From NCBI RefSeq assembly GCF_003991905.1, contig NZ_RSCL01000004.1, positions 273,934 through 337,933 of the forward strand: a stretch of 64,000 nt of DNA, in the 5' to 3' direction. Under the pieces are notes generated by a model. It worked only from the letters and a program-made list of their open reading frames with translations. It made no database searches and had not been told where the DNA came from. The position numbers and the translations under genes were made by a program. Numbering within the stretch: position 1 is the first letter of the stretch; each line of letters opens with the position of its first letter. Shown here piece after piece: positions 20,480 to 27,248 of the stretch. This DNA is from Dulcicalothrix desertica PCC 7102 (GTDB lineage: Bacteria > Cyanobacteriota > Cyanobacteriia > Cyanobacteriales > Nostocaceae).

Positions 20480-20884
20480 TTATTCGTTTGTCTTGAATAA
20501 ATGTTCAAGCATATGGCGATTTTCATTTTGGACTCCTTTAACTTGTGAAACTATAATTTCAAAGTTTTCCTGAATAACCTCAAAATTTTTTTGAGTGAGA
20601 TTCATAGCAGTAAATACATTGGAGGCAGCACTATTTAATTCTTTAATAGAAATTGTATTCGACTCTAAAATCGTTTCAATTCTATCTAGTCTTTTTGAAG
20701 ATGCTAAACTTGCTTCTTCCAAACGAGCGATACGTTCCGACGCTGCAATATGTAAATGTTCTAACACTACCATACGCTTCGATGATTGGTCACAAGAATT
20801 CTCCATGAATGCAAGAACACGTTCAAATACTTCATCCAATTCTTTCTGTCTTCTATTAAACATAAATATCTTTGTATTAATCAT
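20480..20884 (-). CDS. Small coiled-coil protein 1 (paralogue of the next gene)
   Basis: A 134-residue, highly charged helical protein without membrane segments. Most of the chain (about 10-130) shows heptad spacing, e.g. RIARLEEASLASSKRLDRIETILESN, then SIKELNSAASNVF, NFEVIQENFEIIVSQVKG and a C-terminal HMLEHLF. The same blocks in the same order occur in the gene at 21189. No known domain is recognised; it may oligomerise or act as a structural coiled coil (inference). The start could also be Met8 (20863), since neither ATG has a clear ribosome-binding site. It is flanked on both sides by paired family-A repeats. Confidence 0.72.
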   Translation of the reverse strand: MINTKIFMFNRRQKELDEVFERVLAFMENSCDQSSKRMVVLEHLHIAASERIARLEEASLASSKRLDRIETILESNTISIKELNSAASNVFTAMNLTQKNFEVIQENFEIIVSQVKGVQNENRHMLEHLFKTNE

Positions 20885-20991
20885 AATCTTATATTAGTTT
20901 ATTCCACTTAGTTTAAGTTGAGTCATTTGTATCTAAAGACTAATATTTTTATAATAACTTAATTTTATTTTGCAATTAATTGATGTAATCA

Positions 20992-21057
20992 AGAAACCGG
21001 GTTTTTACCTAAAATCTTTGTTTTTATTATAAGATGTCAGCGAAAAACCCGGTTTCT
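20992..21057. repeat. Paired family-A repeat
   Basis: AGAAACCGGG at 20992 and CCCGGTTTCT ending at 21057, in opposite orientation around about 38 bases. It lies between the two coiled-coil paralogues, 693 bp from the preceding pair. Confidence 0.85.
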
Positions 21058-21070
21058 AATAAAGACTGAA

Positions 21071-21099
21071 ATTCCCAACTTCTTTGAGAAGTCGGGAAT
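21071..21099 (-). terminator. Hairpin ATTCCC-GACTTC type downstream of coiled-coil gene 2
   Basis: ATTCCCAACTTC, loop TTTGA, GAAGTCGGGAAT: an almost perfect 12-bp stem, about 90 bases past the stop of the minus-strand gene. A close relative sits at 55943 behind the khpB gene, so this is a recurrent terminator-like element. Confidence 0.65.
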
Positions 21100-21188
21100 T
21101 TTATGCTTTAAAATAAAACAGAAAATAAAAATTATGTCTTTTTTATACATTTAAAGACATAGAAGCTTAATTGCCTCCTTGCACATAA

Positions 21189-21623
21189 TTATTCTTGTAT
21201 ACCAAACAAATGGTCAAGAATATTGCGACTTTCTGACTGAAGTCCTTTAATTTGGGAAACAACGACTTCAAAATTTTTCTGAATCACTTCAAAATTCTGC
21301 TGACTGATACTAACAATGTTAAATATATTAGCAACTGCTGTATTCAGTTCTTTGATAGAAGCAGCATTTGATTCAATTGCGGATTCTATCTTGTCCATTC
21401 TCTGTGATGCAGCTATATGTACTTCTTCAATGCGAGTCATGCGGTTAGATGCTGCTAGGTGTTCTGCCTGTAAGGTAGTGATAAGGTGTGATGTAACAAA
21501 ATGCGCTTCTTCTAAACGAGTCAAATTCTGTACGGTTTGCTCGCTTTCATTTTTACTTTCTATGATTGAAAGAACACGGTCAACAATTTCGTCAAATTCT
21601 TTATATTTTTTTTCCGTTGACAT
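21189..21623 (-). CDS. Small coiled-coil protein 2 (paralogue of the previous gene)
   Basis: A protein of 144 residues starting MSTEKKYKEFDEIV. This start is chosen because GGAG lies about 8 bases before it; the open frame continues 33 codons upstream without supporting signals. Like its paralogue it is nearly all heptad-patterned helix: LTRLEEAHFVTSHLITTLQ, RMTRIEEVHIAASQRMDKIE, SIKELNTAVANIF, NFEVIQKNFEVVVSQIKG and RNILDHLF. It has one extra heptad block compared with copy 1. Function unknown. The two genes plus their repeats look like a tandem duplication of a gene-and-repeat unit. Confidence 0.78.
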   Translation of the reverse strand: MSTEKKYKEFDEIVDRVLSIIESKNESEQTVQNLTRLEEAHFVTSHLITTLQAEHLAASNRMTRIEEVHIAASQRMDKIESAIESNAASIKELNTAVANIFNIVSISQQNFEVIQKNFEVVVSQIKGLQSESRNILDHLFGIQE

Positions 21624-21727
21624 ATATAACTCCTTCTCTTTAATAACTATTCTAAATTGATTTATATTTCTTTGTGTGGCTGATAAAATAAATTTGATTA
21701 GCTTTTTATTACTTTGATACAAAGTTG

Positions 21728-21869
21728 AGAAACCGGGTTTCTACCCAAAGTTATCATTTTTATTACAGGATATCAACAGAAACCCGGTTTCTTGGTTGGG
21801 TTGCAGAAACCGGGTTTATACCCAAAGTTATCGTTTTTATTACAGGATATCAACAGAAACCCGGTTTCT
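21728..21869. repeat. Two tandem 77-bp units of the paired family-A repeat
   Basis: Unit 1 starts at 21728 and unit 2 at 21805. Each holds AGAAACCGGGTTT, a nearly identical spacer containing CCCAAAGTTATC and TTACAGGATATCAAC, and AAACCCGGTTTCT. The conserved spacer shows that the whole pair, not just the palindrome, is the unit that was copied. Confidence 0.9.
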
Positions 21870-21892
21870 TAGTAGGTTTATCAAAAAAAGAG

Positions 21893-22012
21893 GAGCGGGA
21901 GGAAGCATATCAAGCGCTTTTCACTCCCGCTCCAGCATTCACCGCTGAAGCGAACAGAAATTTAGTAAAACGTTGTCTCTTAGGGGGCTAATGTGTGGAC
22001 AACAACGTTTTT
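21893..22012. other. Two hairpins in gene-free DNA
   Basis: GGAGCGGGAG (about 21893) pairs with CTCCCGCTCC (about 21932). AAAACGTTGTC (21967) pairs with GACAACAACGTTTT and runs into a T stretch ending about 22012, which looks like a rho-independent terminator on the plus strand. No gene is recognised upstream of it, so it may end a non-coding transcript. Confidence 0.45.
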
Positions 22013-22084
22013 ACATTTATCTCTGATGCGATGAATACCAAACTTAAATATTTGGATAAGTAGATATTTTGATATTAGATAATA

Positions 22085-22285
22085 TTACTTAAGTAAAGGT
22101 ACTTGTTATCAGGTTGTAGATGCTTTTATATCATCAATATAATCTGATGATATAGTTGCCAGAGCTAATCTGGCAATGGTGTTTGGTAGTTGAGTACACC
22201 CTGATAACAACACCCTTGAAGTCGTTTATCTTTGTTCAAGATAACCGACGAATTCAGGGGTGAGTTGCCAATCTGGCAAGTTTCT
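22085..22285. ncRNA. Candidate structured RNA or DNA element: run of consecutive stem-loops
   Basis: In a gene-free stretch, successive inverted repeats occur almost without gaps: AAGTA/TACTT near 22090; TATATCATCA/TGATGATATA (22127-22154, perfect); TTGCCAGA/TCTGGCAA (22156-22176, perfect); GGTGT/ACACC near 22180-22200; a long arm CACCCTTGAAGTCG paired with CGAC...TTCAGGGGTG (22211-22262); and TTGCCAATCTGGCAA (22265-22279). No start codon or open frame explains this. Strand and expression are unknown. Confidence 0.45.
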
Positions 22286-22356
22286 TGATAATTTAGTTTT
22301 GAGTATTTTTCTTATAAAATAAATATAAAATTGTATATTTGCTTTCAGACATTCAA

Positions 22357-22384
22357 AAACCGGGTTTACTGAAAAGCCCGGTTT
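22357..22384 (-). terminator. Family-A hairpin behind the two-TM protein gene
   Basis: AAACCGGG, 12-base loop, CCCGGTTT, about 33 bases beyond the stop of the minus-strand gene. The position suits a transcript end. Confidence 0.55.
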
Positions 22385-22416
22385 GTTGGCAAATATTGGT
22401 TTTTTTACTTGGACTG

Positions 22417-23097
22417 TTACTTACGCACAACAAAAGAAATCGGGTTTTGTTTGCGGGCTTCGACGGGTTGAGCTAAAGGTTCCTGGTGGATGCCTAAAGA
22501 ATTGTTATGAGGTGGCAAGATAGTAACTGTTGTATTTGTCTTGCGTGTTGTCGGAGGACTATGTGTACTTGTTTTTGGTGGTACAAAAACTGGGGGCTTT
22601 TTAGGCGCCTGTGGTTCTGTTTGATAATAACGACGTTGAGCGATACGTTCTTCGTAACGGTTAACACGCTTTTGATTTTTTGAAGAAAGCTTAGAACTGT
22701 TAAGCCAGCGGAAAATAACCAAACACCCACCTCCACAACTCAAAGCAATAGCCATAACCACCCATATTGGAAATTGACTGCTTTTTTCAGCGGTTGGACT
22801 AGAACTAGACTCAACTATTTCTACTTGAGCTTGCTCAGTCATATCATTCGTCTGCGACTCTTCTATACGTCCTGCATATCCCAGACTATAAACTGATAGC
22901 ACGGCACCACCAGCAAATAGACCAAGTAAAGCTACCACCAAAAGCCAAGGATGATAAGCAACCAAGCGTATAAAAAACCTTAACGCTGATTTGTGCTTTG
23001 ATACAACCGTTTTTTTAGGTTTGTGTTCAGGCGCGTTTTCAGGTGCTGGAGTGCCAGCGTCACTTGTCTCCTGCTGTACTCTCTGACTGTTTTCCAT
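22417..23097 (-). CDS. Uncharacterised two-TM membrane protein with a Pro-rich tail
   Basis: About 226 residues from MENSQRV; an in-frame ATG 105 bases upstream exists but the added part looks non-coding. Order: a polar, Pro/Glu/Lys-rich cytosolic N-terminus (1-38), a TM helix (about 48-70, HPWLLVVALLGLFAGGAVLSV), a charged loop, a second TM helix (about 108-130, containing SCGGGCLVI), a basic stretch (KNQKRVNRYEERIAQRR) and a Pro/Thr-rich low-complexity tail. No known domain is recognised. It is divergent in function from its neighbour ddl but on the same strand, 190 bases downstream, so it may or may not share a transcript. Confidence 0.7.
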   Translation of the reverse strand: MENSQRVQQETSDAGTPAPENAPEHKPKKTVVSKHKSALRFFIRLVAYHPWLLVVALLGLFAGGAVLSVYSLGYAGRIEESQTNDMTEQAQVEIVESSSSPTAEKSSQFPIWVVMAIALSCGGGCLVIFRWLNSSKLSSKNQKRVNRYEERIAQRRYYQTEPQAPKKPPVFVPPKTSTHSPPTTRKTNTTVTILPPHNNSLGIHQEPLAQPVEARKQNPISFVVRK

Positions 23098-23288
23098 GAT
23101 TTTTGCGGATTTATACCCCTCTATCCGGCTAATTGTACATCTGGAATACACCTTGAGTATCCGTAGCAAAATGTGGCTCTTTGTAGCATTTTTCTGATAC
23201 ATCGGCTACAAAAAACCACTTTTTTGGCTAAATTTTGGTATTTATTTAGACTTTATGTGCCTAATCTACTGATGAAATAAAACGATTA

Positions 23289-24353
23289 TCAGGACTTTGT
23301 TGAAGAATGCCGTTCGAGTGCGAACTGTATTAATTGGTCAACGAGGTTAGTAAAAGGTACTCCTGTATGTGCCCACATTTGAGGGTACATACTTGTCGCT
23401 GTAAAGCCAGGTAGCGTATTAATTTCATTAATCAGTATTTCTCCTGTTGATTCAACATAAAAGAAATCTACGCGCGACAACCCTGCTGCATCCACTGCGG
23501 CAAATGCTTGTATTGCCATCTCTTGTATTTGCGAGACAACAGAAGAAGGTAACGGCGCCGGAATCAGTAATTCTGCTAATCCTTCTGTATATTTAGTTTC
23601 GTAGTCATAAAAATCGCTACTGAAAGTAATTTCACCGAGAACAGAAGCTTTAGGATTATCATTCCCCAAAACCGCGCATTCAACTTCTCTAGCAATTACA
23701 CCTTGTTCAACAATAATTCGACGGTCATAACTGGCAGCATTATCAAGAGCAGCTTCTAGCTCAGTACGGTTACGAACTTTGGCAATTCCAACAGAAGACC
23801 CCAAATTTGCAGGTTTAACAAAGCAAGGGTATCCCAAATTAGCTTCAATATCATCACAAAGCTTTGGAAAAACACAAGGATTAGAATAAACCTGAGCGCG
23901 TGTCACCACAACATACTTAACTTGAGCCAAACCAGCTTGTGCAAAAACATCCTTCATGGCAATCTTATCCATACCCGCCGCTGACCCCAGTACACCAGAA
24001 CCAACATAGGGTACTTGCATCAGCGTCAGTAAACCTTGAATAGTACCATCTTCACCATTAGGCCCGTGGAGGATAGGGAACCAAACATCAACTTGATTGG
24101 CTTCAGCAGGGAATTGCCATAAATTTGGAGAAGGGGCAAGATTTTGTAGAGCTTTACCACTATCTAAAACTTGTTGTGCAGTTGCAGGAGCTTGCCATAA
24201 ACCATCTTTTTGAATATAAAAAGGCAGCACATCATATTTACTAGCATTTTCATCAGCACTTAAGGCGCCTTGTATAGCGCGTGCAGATTTTATTGATACT
24301 TCATGCTCGCCCGAACGACCACCAAACAAAAGTCCGACTCGCAGCTTCGCCAT
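23289..24353 (-). CDS. ddl: D-alanine--D-alanine ligase
   Basis: A protein of 354 residues starting [20 protein letters not shown]; the upstream in-frame start is rejected because GGAGG stands five bases before this ATG. It joins two D-Ala with ATP to make the dipeptide of the peptidoglycan precursor, in the cytosol. ATP-grasp hallmarks are present: N-terminal [16 protein letters not shown], the substrate-loop region [33 protein letters not shown], the ATP-binding [18 protein letters not shown], and the metal site [26 protein letters not shown]. Length is normal for the family. It appears monocistronic. Confidence 0.96.
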   Translation of the reverse strand: MAKLRVGLLFGGRSGEHEVSIKSARAIQGALSADENASKYDVLPFYIQKDGLWQAPATAQQVLDSGKALQNLAPSPNLWQFPAEANQVDVWFPILHGPNGEDGTIQGLLTLMQVPYVGSGVLGSAAGMDKIAMKDVFAQAGLAQVKYVVVTRAQVYSNPCVFPKLCDDIEANLGYPCFVKPANLGSSVGIAKVRNRTELEAALDNAASYDRRIIVEQGVIAREVECAVLGNDNPKASVLGEITFSSDFYDYETKYTEGLAELLIPAPLPSSVVSQIQEMAIQAFAAVDAAGLSRVDFFYVESTGEILINEINTLPGFTATSMYPQMWAHTGVPFTNLVDQLIQFALERHSSTKS

Positions 24354-24493
24354 GACAACCTCCACTTCTCCATCAAATCCTGAATAGATTACCACAACAT
24401 GGCACTTTTACTACAAGAGCAAAATATAACATTTCCTTTCCTTTCCATTCCATGCAAAACACAACCACTGCCCCCCAGCTGGTAATAAGCACT

Positions 24494-24829
24494 TCAGTGC
24501 TTCCCCCTCATCACCCACCAAACTCCCCCAACCAACCCCATCAAACTAAAAACAGCCTGCAAAACACAATTCCTAACCCTCAAAAAACGAAAATAACTCC
24601 CCGCAAGTAAATGCTGCTCCCGCGCAGTACTCCACAACTCAGACAAAACCAAATACCAAACCCCCACCAAACCCCAAACTCCCCCAACACGCATAGCATC
24701 CCAACACATATCCTCAAACACCATAACCATCTGCTCACCAAACTCACATCGAAACCCAACAGGATAAATAACCAACAAACAACTATAAATTCCAACCGAT
24801 AACTTTAACGCTAATCGTGACACCAACAT
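24494..24829 (-). CDS. Small membrane protein resembling a permease prefix region, PadR partner
   Basis: A 111-residue protein with an ideal ribosome-binding site (AAAGGAGG about 8 bases upstream). It has a hydrophobic N-terminal segment (about 8-24), then YPVGFRCEFGEQMVMVFEDMC, which resembles the R-F-x-x-E-F-G-x-x-M signature in prefix regions of ABC permeases encoded next to PadR regulators, and further hydrophobic stretches (about 50-65, 88-107). The permease domain itself is absent, so it is either a stand-alone small protein or a truncated relic with an intact frame. It starts 25 bases after the PadR gene on the same strand and is surely co-transcribed with it. Confidence 0.7.
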   Translation of the reverse strand: MLVSRLALKLSVGIYSCLLVIYPVGFRCEFGEQMVMVFEDMCWDAMRVGGVWGLVGVWYLVLSELWSTAREQHLLAGSYFRFLRVRNCVLQAVFSLMGLVGGVWWVMRGKH

Positions 24830-24854
24830 AACCTTCCTCCTTTGATTAGCGCAT

Positions 24855-25193
24855 TTAAATCGATGAAAGCAAATTTTTAGTCCTAGCCATATCCACCAAC
24901 TCCTCCAACCGCCGAGCCTCTAACCCAATAACTTCTCGTCCCAACTCAGTAATACTGTAATACCGTCGTCGCTCATCATCACAGGCGCCTGTACCCTCGC
25001 ATTCCACAATTAACTTATCCATAACCAAACGCTTAATAGCTGTATAAAGCGTTCCAGGGCCAAGCTTAACCAAACCACCCGTCCGAACGAAGACCTCCTG
25101 CATAATTCCATAACCGTGACGGTCAGCATCAGCAAGCGAAAGCAGTATATGAAACACTGCGGGTTTTAGCGGCAAAAAATCAATAGCTTTCAT
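24855..25193 (-). CDS. PadR-family transcriptional regulator
   Basis: A 112-residue winged-helix regulator of PadR type: LKPAVFHILLSLADADRHGYGIMQEV (helix 1-2 region), GPGTLYTAIKRLVMDKLIVE (the recognition helix with the family's G-x-L-Y-x-x-I-x-R-L pattern), then a wing with DDERRRYYSITELGREVI and a C-terminal dimer helix. It probably represses its own operon with the small membrane protein at 24494. Ligand unknown. The short AT-rich gap to the divergent gene at 25263 holds partly symmetric ATAT-rich sequence. Confidence 0.9.
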   Translation of the reverse strand: MKAIDFLPLKPAVFHILLSLADADRHGYGIMQEVFVRTGGLVKLGPGTLYTAIKRLVMDKLIVECEGTGACDDERRRYYSITELGREVIGLEARRLEELVDMARTKNLLSSI

Positions 25194-25199
25194 ATTTAA

Positions 25200-25258
25200 T
25201 CACTTTATATCGAATCTAGATATATCATAATATAATATATCCATTTTAGATATACCGG
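25200..25258. promoter_or_regulatory. AT-rich divergent promoter region with possible PadR sites
   Basis: The gap between the PadR gene and 25263 contains TATATCGAATCTAGATATAT and a related TCCATTTTAGATATACCGGA with dyad character. PadR proteins usually bind such AT-rich dyads in their own promoters. Assignment is inference. Confidence 0.35.
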
Positions 25259-25262
25259 AAAT

Positions 25263-25481
25263 ATGATACATGCATACTTACTAATCGCAGCTTCTGCAAC
25301 CAGCTTATTTTGGGCGCTTTTCGAGCTATGCCAAGCGCTCCAACTCCCAGTCGTGAGAAAAATAGACCCAGACTATCCATCAGAAAGTGGTGTAAGGGCG
25401 CCAAAAAGACCTCCTAATGGGCCATTAGATGCATTCGCAACACCAGAAATAGATGGCAGCAACATTTCTCACATCCCCTAA
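25263..25481 (+). CDS. Small hypothetical protein, divergent from padR
   Basis: 72 residues: an N-terminal hydrophobic segment (about 3-22, HAYLLIAASATSLFWALFEL) followed by a polar, Pro-rich remainder with no recognised domain. A weak GGA stands six bases before the ATG. The hairpin with a T-rich tail 25 bases after the stop supports a real transcription unit. It shares the short divergent promoter region with PadR and could be under its control. Coding status is moderately supported. Confidence 0.5.
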   Translation: MIHAYLLIAASATSLFWALFELCQALQLPVVRKIDPDYPSESGVRAPKRPPNGPLDAFATPEIDGSNISHIP

Positions 25482-25505
25482 GAAAATTAATTATTACTCT
25501 TGTGG

Positions 25506-25525
25506 AACAGGCATCCTTGCCTGTT
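25506..25525 (+). terminator. Rho-independent terminator
   Basis: AACAGGCA / TGCCTGTT stem with loop TCCT, followed by TATTTTA, 25 bases after the small gene. The same element (AACAGGCAT...) recurs behind pntB at 63401. Confidence 0.75.
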
Positions 25526-25583
25526 TATTTTACTTTGATAAATAATAAATTAAAATAAAAGCCTACTATTTAGTTTTAAATAT

Positions 25584-26315
25584 ATGGCAACTCAAAATGC
25601 CGAGCAAATATTTCAAGAATACATAACAAAGCTTTATCAACAACATTTACCATCGCAACATACCTTCTTTGCCAATTTACGTTCGTCAAGCAGCGAAAAG
25701 CTGAATAATCGAAATTTACTAGGACATTTACACCTACGATATCAAGCAGCATGTCATGCCACGCGCGTCATGGTATATCACATACCACACCTTGATAGCC
25801 CATCATTACGAGTACGTAAGCTGCGAGTTATTAACGATGATGATGGTTTAATGAATGGTGATACCCATCATTATCAATTAACTCGTGCATTTGTACGAAT
25901 GGGCGCCAAAATTTTAATTGATGACGAAGAGTTTGGTAGTTTAAATACACTACAAAATATTCTTGACCCAATTACAGCAAAATTTATATTATTAGTACAA
26001 AATTTGTATCCAAAATCATTGGGTCCCTGGTGCGTAATAGAAATGTTTGCCGATGATTGGATGCGCGCGATTATGAATAGTTTATCTAAATGTTTTCCTT
26101 TTATTAAGGAAGAAGCTTATTTTGCTGACTGTTTTAGCGAAGGAATAGAAACAAGACACGCACACGAAGCTTTAGATTTAACTAGTTTAGTTATTAGAGA
26201 TAACCCTGAATTATTAAATGGTACTATTGAAGGCGCCCGAGTTATGGCGAATGGGTTGGATATGCTATGGTCTGGATTCGATGATTTATTACAGCATTAT
26301 TGGCAACGGATATAA
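25584..26315 (+). CDS. Conserved protein, possibly heme-oxygenase-fold iron-dependent oxidase
   Basis: A 243-residue mainly helical soluble protein. The C-terminal half has a pattern seen in iron-containing redox enzymes of the heme-oxygenase-like fold: an acidic residue in VIEMFADDW, then EGIETRHAHEALDLT with candidate metal-ligand Glu/His residues, and a later Asp-rich helix. This family guess is tentative. There is no signal peptide or membrane segment. It stands alone on the plus strand. The last codons and stop lie inside a family-B repeat (YWQRI, then CGGATGTAACGGATGG), suggesting that repeat insertion defined the present 3' end. Confidence 0.7.
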   Translation: MATQNAEQIFQEYITKLYQQHLPSQHTFFANLRSSSSEKLNNRNLLGHLHLRYQAACHATRVMVYHIPHLDSPSLRVRKLRVINDDDGLMNGDTHHYQLTRAFVRMGAKILIDDEEFGSLNTLQNILDPITAKFILLVQNLYPKSLGPWCVIEMFADDWMRAIMNSLSKCFPFIKEEAYFADCFSEGIETRHAHEALDLTSLVIRDNPELLNGTIEGARVMANGLDMLWSGFDDLLQHYWQRI

Positions 26316-26330
26316 CGGATGTAACGGATG
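26304..26330. repeat. Family-B repeat (CAACGGATATAACGGATGTA)
   Basis: It overlaps the last codons of the gene at 25584 and supplies its stop codon. Confidence 0.8.
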
Positions 26331-26383
26331 GCAATACTGCCAATACTGCTCGGTTAAGAAAATGCGATAAAACCATAAACCTT

Positions 26384-26411
26384 GTAGAGACGCGATTAAT
26401 CGCGTCTCTAC
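26384..26411. repeat. Perfect 28-bp palindrome (family C)
   Basis: GTAGAGACGCGATT and its exact complement, with no loop, between convergent genes. Relatives sit at 30827 and 57737. This type of palindrome is widespread in cyanobacteria. Confidence 0.85.
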
Positions 26412-26495
26412 GTGCCCTCTGCGCCTCTGTGGTAAAAAATAATCATAGTAACTGCACAGCCCCGGAAGGCTGTGCTACGAAATCACAAGGGGAGA

Positions 26496-27248
26496 TTAAG
26501 CTGATAATAGGTTTTGTTTACTATAAGTAGATTCTATAAATCCTTGGAAAATGCGCTCATGGTTGGGGTCATTTTGGGACATTTCAGGATGCCATTGTAC
26601 TCCTACTGCCCAAGGATGGTGTATATGTTCTGCTGCTTCTATTACTTTATCTTCGACAGAGTGAGCTACCGGGCGCCAGTTAGATGGTAGTATACCTACT
26701 GCTTGGTGATGCCATGAAACTACTGATATATGAGTTTTTTGTATCAATTTTCCTAAGCGACTATTTGCTGTAATTGTTACATCATGTTCTGTAGATTTAC
26801 GAATACCTGGTTCTGGTTCTAAGCGATGTGAAACTGATGTGCCATAATCATCTGGAATATGCGGTATTAAAGTACCACCAGAAGCAACGATGAGTATTTG
26901 TAACCCACGACAAATGCCCAATACGGGTATGTGATTTTCTAATGCGAACTTTGCTAAGTTGATTTCAAATGCATCGCGCTCGTTATCTACCGAATATACC
27001 ATCGGGTGAGCGGCGCCGTTATATAAAGCTGGGTTAATATCTCCTCCACCTGTAATTATCAAACCATGAAGTGGTTTTAATAGCGTTGCCGCATTACTTT
27101 CTCCTGGTGGCAACAATACTGGAGTACCACCTGCTTTACGCACTGAGTCTAAATAGGTACTTGGTAAAGAAAAAGGAATTGGATCGTGGCGCCCATATGT
27201 TGTAATACCAATTAATGTATTCTGATAATTAGAATAAGTTTTACTCAT
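26496..27248 (-). CDS. Class-I glutamine amidotransferase, peptidase C26 (gamma-glutamyl-GABA hydrolase-like)
   Basis: A 250-residue protein with the C26 catalytic set: nucleophile Cys113 in VLGICRGLQIL, and His220 with Glu222 in GVQWHPEM. LIITGGGDINPALY is the family's N-terminal glycine signature. By analogy with PuuD it would hydrolyse gamma-glutamyl amides of polyamine or related compounds in the cytosol; the substrate here is unknown. Its ATG overlaps the end of the upstream HTH/NB-ARC/WD40 gene by 8 bases (ATGAGTAA), so the two are translationally coupled. That pairing is unusual and hints that the regulator senses or controls this reaction. Confidence 0.88.
   Translation of the reverse strand: MSKTYSNYQNTLIGITTYGRHDPIPFSLPSTYLDSVRKAGGTPVLLPPGESNAATLLKPLHGLIITGGGDINPALYNGAAHPMVYSVDNERDAFEINLAKFALENHIPVLGICRGLQILIVASGGTLIPHIPDDYGTSVSHRLEPEPGIRKSTEHDVTITANSRLGKLIQKTHISVVSWHHQAVGILPSNWRPVAHSVEDKVIEAAEHIHHPWAVGVQWHPEMSQNDPNHERIFQGFIESTYSKQNLLSA

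Noticed and set aside
21728-21869. Possible CRISPR array
   Set aside because: Only two units with nearly identical spacers; the repeat is a palindromic pair found singly elsewhere, and no cas genes are present.
21725-21991. Plus-strand frame of 88 codons
   Set aside because: It is the translation of the two 77-bp repeat units and a hairpin; residues repeat with the DNA period and no start signal exists.
24611-24802. Plus-strand frame opposite the PadR partner gene
   Set aside because: Low-complexity Asn/Thr/Pro/His product, antisense to a gene with a perfect ribosome-binding site.
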